From contig JAVJQS010000012.1 of NCBI GenBank assembly GCA_040218815.1, forward strand, positions 50,109-114,108: 64,000 nt of DNA, written 5' to 3'. The stretch comes from JAVJQS01 sp040218815. Its GTDB lineage: Bacteria > Bacteroidota > Bacteroidia > Flavobacteriales_E > Vicingaceae. The position numbers and the translations under genes are program-made. Positions 61,170-64,000 of this stretch are shown in pieces. The notes under the pieces are model-generated. The model worked only from the letters and a program-made list of their open reading frames with translations, did no database searches and was not told the DNA's origin. The stretch's first letter is position 1. Every line of letters starts with the position of its first letter.

Positions 61170-63665
61170 CTACAATTTAACTATTCGCTTAACGGCAGTT
61201 TCTTTCTTAGAACTAATAATTCGGAGATAATATATTCCATTGTCTAACTGACTAATATCAATTGAGCGGGCATTCTGATTTATTTCTCGAATTACTGCCC
61301 CCCTAATATCAAGCAATACCACCTGAGTGATATTAACCTCACTTGTTTTTATATTTATTCTGTCATTTGTTGGGTTTGGGTAAATAGAAATTAATTTGTT
61401 TATCCCATTCTCGTTAAAACCTACTGTAGAAATATAACACGAAGAGGTGTCAGTACAATTATTTTCAGTTACCACCACTGCATAACTTCCACCTTGATTT
61501 GGAAGGAATTTTTGCTCAGTGGCTCCAGAAATAGGGGCAAAATTATTGTTGCAATCTAACCATTGGTAGCTTGCATCTGTTGCATTTGAAACTAAAGTAT
61601 CTTGACTAAAAAAGACAGCAGTATCTACATCAAGAATAGTAAGATCAAGTGTAATAATACTATCGCATCCTGCAGCGTTAGTTAAGGTATCCAATGCTGT
61701 ATTGTTGTCACTGGTGTAGGTTACTCCATCAATCCATGTAAAACTATTACACCCTACCTGCGCGTCTGTATAGCTTGTAGAATTTTTTATTGTTAGGTTT
61801 AAGGTAATAATGGAATCACAGCCAGCAGCATTTATAAGCGTATCTGTTGCTGTGGTATTGCTCGAAGTGTAGGTTATGCTATCAATCCATGTATAACTAT
61901 CGCAGGCTATTATACTATCTGAGTAAAATGTAGTGTTATTGATTGTAAGATTCAAACTAACTATTGAGTCACAGCCTGAAGCATTAGTTAAAGTATCTGT
62001 TGCTGTATTATTGCTTGATGTATACGTAATACCATCGATCCAAGTATAACTATCACATGCTTTTATGGAAATCGTTGAGTCGATTGCTATAATTGAAAGG
62101 TTAATAGTTAAAAGGGAATCACAGCCTTTTGCATTCTGAATCGTATCTAAATAAAGGCCTGATTGTATCCATAATTTGCCACTTGGAGACAAATAAGGTT
62201 TACATGAAGTAACAGAAATCGAATCAAAAGTATCAAAACACTGATTTAACTTCATAATAAAAATATCAGAAAATCCGTTTGAGGCTAAAGTTTTTGTCCC
62301 ATTCGTATCTGGATCAAAGTCTACCCATCTTTCGAAAATACCAGTTGTGAAAATATTCTCATTTTCATCTAAATAGATTGACCTACCTTGATCTATTTCA
62401 CTAGCACCAAAGGATTCAGCCCAAATAAAACTCCCATCTTTATCTAACTTCTGAATAAAGATATCTGCTTTGCCATTTGAAGTTAAATTTCGCAACCCTG
62501 TAGGATCAGTGTTGAAATTAACTGTTACTTCAAAATATCCGGTAGTATAGACATTTGAACTTGAATCTGTTGTGATTGATAGACCTCTATCTTCTCCAGA
62601 ACTACCCATTGATTGTGCCCAAACAAAATTACCTGCTGAATCTAATTTCTGAATGAAGATGTCACTTAGACCATTAGATGTCAAATTTCGTACTCCTGCA
62701 CCTAAGTCAAAATCAACTGTACCTTCAAAGGAGCCAGTCGAATAAACATTAGAGTTTCTATCCAACTCAACTTTATAACCCCCTTCAGAGCCAGACCCTA
62801 AAACACCATTAACCCAAAGTAAGTTTCCATTTAAATCTAATTTCTGAATAAACGAATTAATTCCAGAAAAACTGGGTAAAAAACTAGTCCCAGATCCTGG
62901 ATCAAAATCTACGTTTCCAATATAATCTCCTGTTACATAGATGTTATTTTTATCTACTGTTATTGATCGCCCTTCATCAAAACCCGTGCTTCCTAATCCT
63001 TTAGCCCAGATAAAATTTCCGCTTGAATCTAATTTTAGTATAAAGATATCACCTTCACCATTCGGAATTAAATTACTTACTGAAGTATCAGGATCAAAAT
63101 CAGCAGTATCTTGAAAGAATCCGGTGACATAAATATTCCCATTTAAATCACTTTCAATTGATGACCCAGCCCCTAAAGAATTTTTGATTGACTTTGCCCA
63201 TAATAAGTCGCCGCTACTATTTAGTTTTAAAATGAAAATATCGGTTGTTCCGTCTGCTATTAAGTTATTAACAGCGGTACTTGGATCGAAATCCACTGTA
63301 TCTCTTATAAAACCGGTAATTAAAATATCTCCTTTAACATCGATTTCCAGTGCCCTAGCGATATCAAAATCCCTCCCTCCAAAAGAGTTAACCCATAATA
63401 AATTTCCATTAGAATCTAATTTTTGCACATAGATATCCGTCAATCCATTTGAAATTTCATTACTTACCGAAGCTGAAGGATCAAAATCTACAGTATCCTG
63501 AAAATAACCAACAGTGTAAATATTTCCCGATTGATCTGATTCGATCATATTCCCTAAATCAGGTAAATAATTCCCAAAATTAATTGCAAAATCTAATTTT
63601 ACTTCTTGTGATTGAATAGAAATTGAAATAGTTGAGATGAGAAAAAGGAGTAGTATTTGTTTCAT
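61170..63665 (-). CDS. Secreted T9SS protein with seven SBBP-type repeats and GCDS repeats
   Basis: An 831-residue secreted protein: signal MKQILLLFLISTISISIQSQ, then seven SBBP-type repeats of about 60 residues with DFDP or close variants (residues about 20-450), each reading like a QKLDSNGNLLWVNSFG-type strand. Four GCDS repeats follow; the last three contain CDSYTWIDGITYTS-type loops. A YQWLDCNNNF module and a type A T9SS sorting domain (IYPNPTNDRIN) end the chain. It is the paralogue of the 3344 protein with more uniform last repeats. Upstream lies an 89-bp tandem repeat. Confidence 0.87.
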   Translation of the reverse strand: MKQILLLFLISTISISIQSQEVKLDFAINFGNYLPDLGNMIESDQSGNIYTVGYFQDTVDFDPSASVSNEISNGLTDIYVQKLDSNGNLLWVNSFGGRDFDIARALEIDVKGDILITGFIRDTVDFDPSTAVNNLIADGTTDIFILKLNSSGDLLWAKSIKNSLGAGSSIESDLNGNIYVTGFFQDTADFDPDTSVSNLIPNGEGDIFILKLDSSGNFIWAKGLGSTGFDEGRSITVDKNNIYVTGDYIGNVDFDPGSGTSFLPSFSGINSFIQKLDLNGNLLWVNGVLGSGSEGGYKVELDRNSNVYSTGSFEGTVDFDLGAGVRNLTSNGLSDIFIQKLDSAGNFVWAQSMGSSGEDRGLSITTDSSSNVYTTGYFEVTVNFNTDPTGLRNLTSNGKADIFIQKLDKDGSFIWAESFGASEIDQGRSIYLDENENIFTTGIFERWVDFDPDTNGTKTLASNGFSDIFIMKLNQCFDTFDSISVTSCKPYLSPSGKLWIQSGLYLDTIQNAKGCDSLLTINLSIIAIDSTISIKACDSYTWIDGITYTSSNNTATDTLTNASGCDSIVSLNLTINNTTFYSDSIIACDSYTWIDSITYTSSNTTATDTLINAAGCDSIITLNLTIKNSTSYTDAQVGCNSFTWIDGVTYTSDNNTALDTLTNAAGCDSIITLDLTILDVDTAVFFSQDTLVSNATDASYQWLDCNNNFAPISGATEQKFLPNQGGSYAVVVTENNCTDTSSCYISTVGFNENGINKLISIYPNPTNDRINIKTSEVNITQVVLLDIRGAVIREINQNARSIDISQLDNGIYYLRIISSKKETAVKRIVKL

Positions 63666-63684
63666 GGAAGTAATTATTTTAAAT

Positions 63685-63692
63685 CAAATTTA
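63685..63692 (-). promoter_or_regulatory. Possible -7 box (TAAATTTG) for the T9SS gene
   Basis: TAAATTTG on the minus strand, 19 bases before the ATG at 63665, matches TAnnTTTG. No TTG was found at the expected -33 distance; the tandem repeat starts just upstream. Confidence 0.35.
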
Positions 63693-63706
63693 ATAAAAAT
63701 GAATAT

Positions 63707-64000
63707 CTTGAATTGGTAATATCCCGATAGTCATTTCTACGAAATGGCCTGCGGGATAAATTCGATAGCGAAAAGTGGATACACTTAAGTACAGCCTTGA
63801 ATTGGTAATATCCCGATAGTCATTTCTACGAAATGGCTTGCGGGATAAATTCGATAACGAAAAATGGATACACTTAAGTACAGCCTTGAATTGGTAATAT
63901 CCCGATAGTCATTTCTACGAAATGGCTTGCGGGATAAATTCGATAACGAAAAGTGGATACACTTAAGTACAGCCTTGAATTGGTAATATCCCGATAGTCA
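63707..64000. repeat. 89-bp tandem repeat with internal hairpin, 3.3 copies, continues past the window
   Basis: Units start at 63707, 63796, 63885 and 63974 (last one cut by the window end). The spacing is exactly 89 bp. Units 1 and 2 differ at three bases; units 2 and 3 at one. Each has an outer stem ATCCCG/CGGGAT and an inner stem CATTTC/GAAATG with loop TAC. The stretch 63666-64000 holds no gene. Confidence 0.92.

Noticed and set aside
63707..64000. CRISPR array or attachment site at the 89-bp repeat
   Set aside because: The units are directly contiguous with no spacers, and no integrase or cas gene is seen.

Overview
The window is AT-rich chromosomal DNA from a member of the Bacteroidota, most likely a marine or free-living Flavobacteriales. 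The sequence evidence is: four very large secreted proteins, all ending in type IX secretion (T9SS) sorting domains; lineage-typical small genes (DUF4295, DUF4834, DUF4783, GWxTD, YtxJ); bacillithiol genes (bshB1, bshC); lipoproteins with a C-S-D-D-D start; absence of clear Shine-Dalgarno sequences; and promoter boxes of the TAnnTTTG type. The right edge is inside a tandem repeat that runs out of the window.

Layout. 1-3.3 kb: housekeeping (DinB-like, rlmH, DUF4783, nadC, YihY). 3.3-18.9 kb: an accessory surface-carbohydrate region interrupted by two T9SS proteins. Its core is a tight co-directional run of a four-domain NeuB fusion, a NeuA-type cytidylyltransferase, a divergent DHDPS-family aldolase, a phytanoyl-CoA-dioxygenase-like oxygenase, a Wzx flippase and a GT4 glycosyltransferase. 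Upstream lie a TylF-like methyltransferase, a large GT-B-like transferase and an antisense SGNH protein. 18.9-29 kb (minus strand): YfhO, DUF4834, carB lacking its regulatory domain, a giant Asp-box propeller T9SS protein, and an outer-membrane-like protein. 29-39 kb: OsmC, YtxJ plus a 41-residue lipoprotein, ung, an Omp85 protein, rmuC, GWxTD, rlmB, a GT39-like membrane protein and an acyltransferase. 39-43 kb: VOC, SDR, TIGR04283-like glycosyltransferase, DUF547, rhodanese. 43.0-43.5 kb: a repeat-filled gap ending in tRNA-His. 43.5-53 kb (minus): second GT39-like protein, PfpI, CsbD, bshC, rimO, ftsY, DUF4295, rpmG, aminopeptidase P, rpmB. 53-58 kb: secreted protein, bioY, and a three-gene second surface-glycan operon. 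58-64 kb: bshB1, glutathione peroxidase, group III truncated haemoglobin, lipoprotein, T9SS protein, and an 89-bp tandem repeat.

How the genes work together. The 11-19 kb run looks like synthesis, CMP-activation, export and transfer of a 2-ulosonic (sialic-acid-like) sugar, but the early UDP-sugar steps are absent and two enzymes have unusual architecture or active sites; it is the best candidate for an undescribed pathway. Three of the T9SS proteins are modular relatives sharing the same C-terminal repeat and sorting modules behind two different propeller types. Low-molecular-weight-thiol and peroxide functions (BshB1, BshC, YtxJ, OsmC, GPx) recur across the window. No CRISPR array, prophage or insertion sequence was seen.
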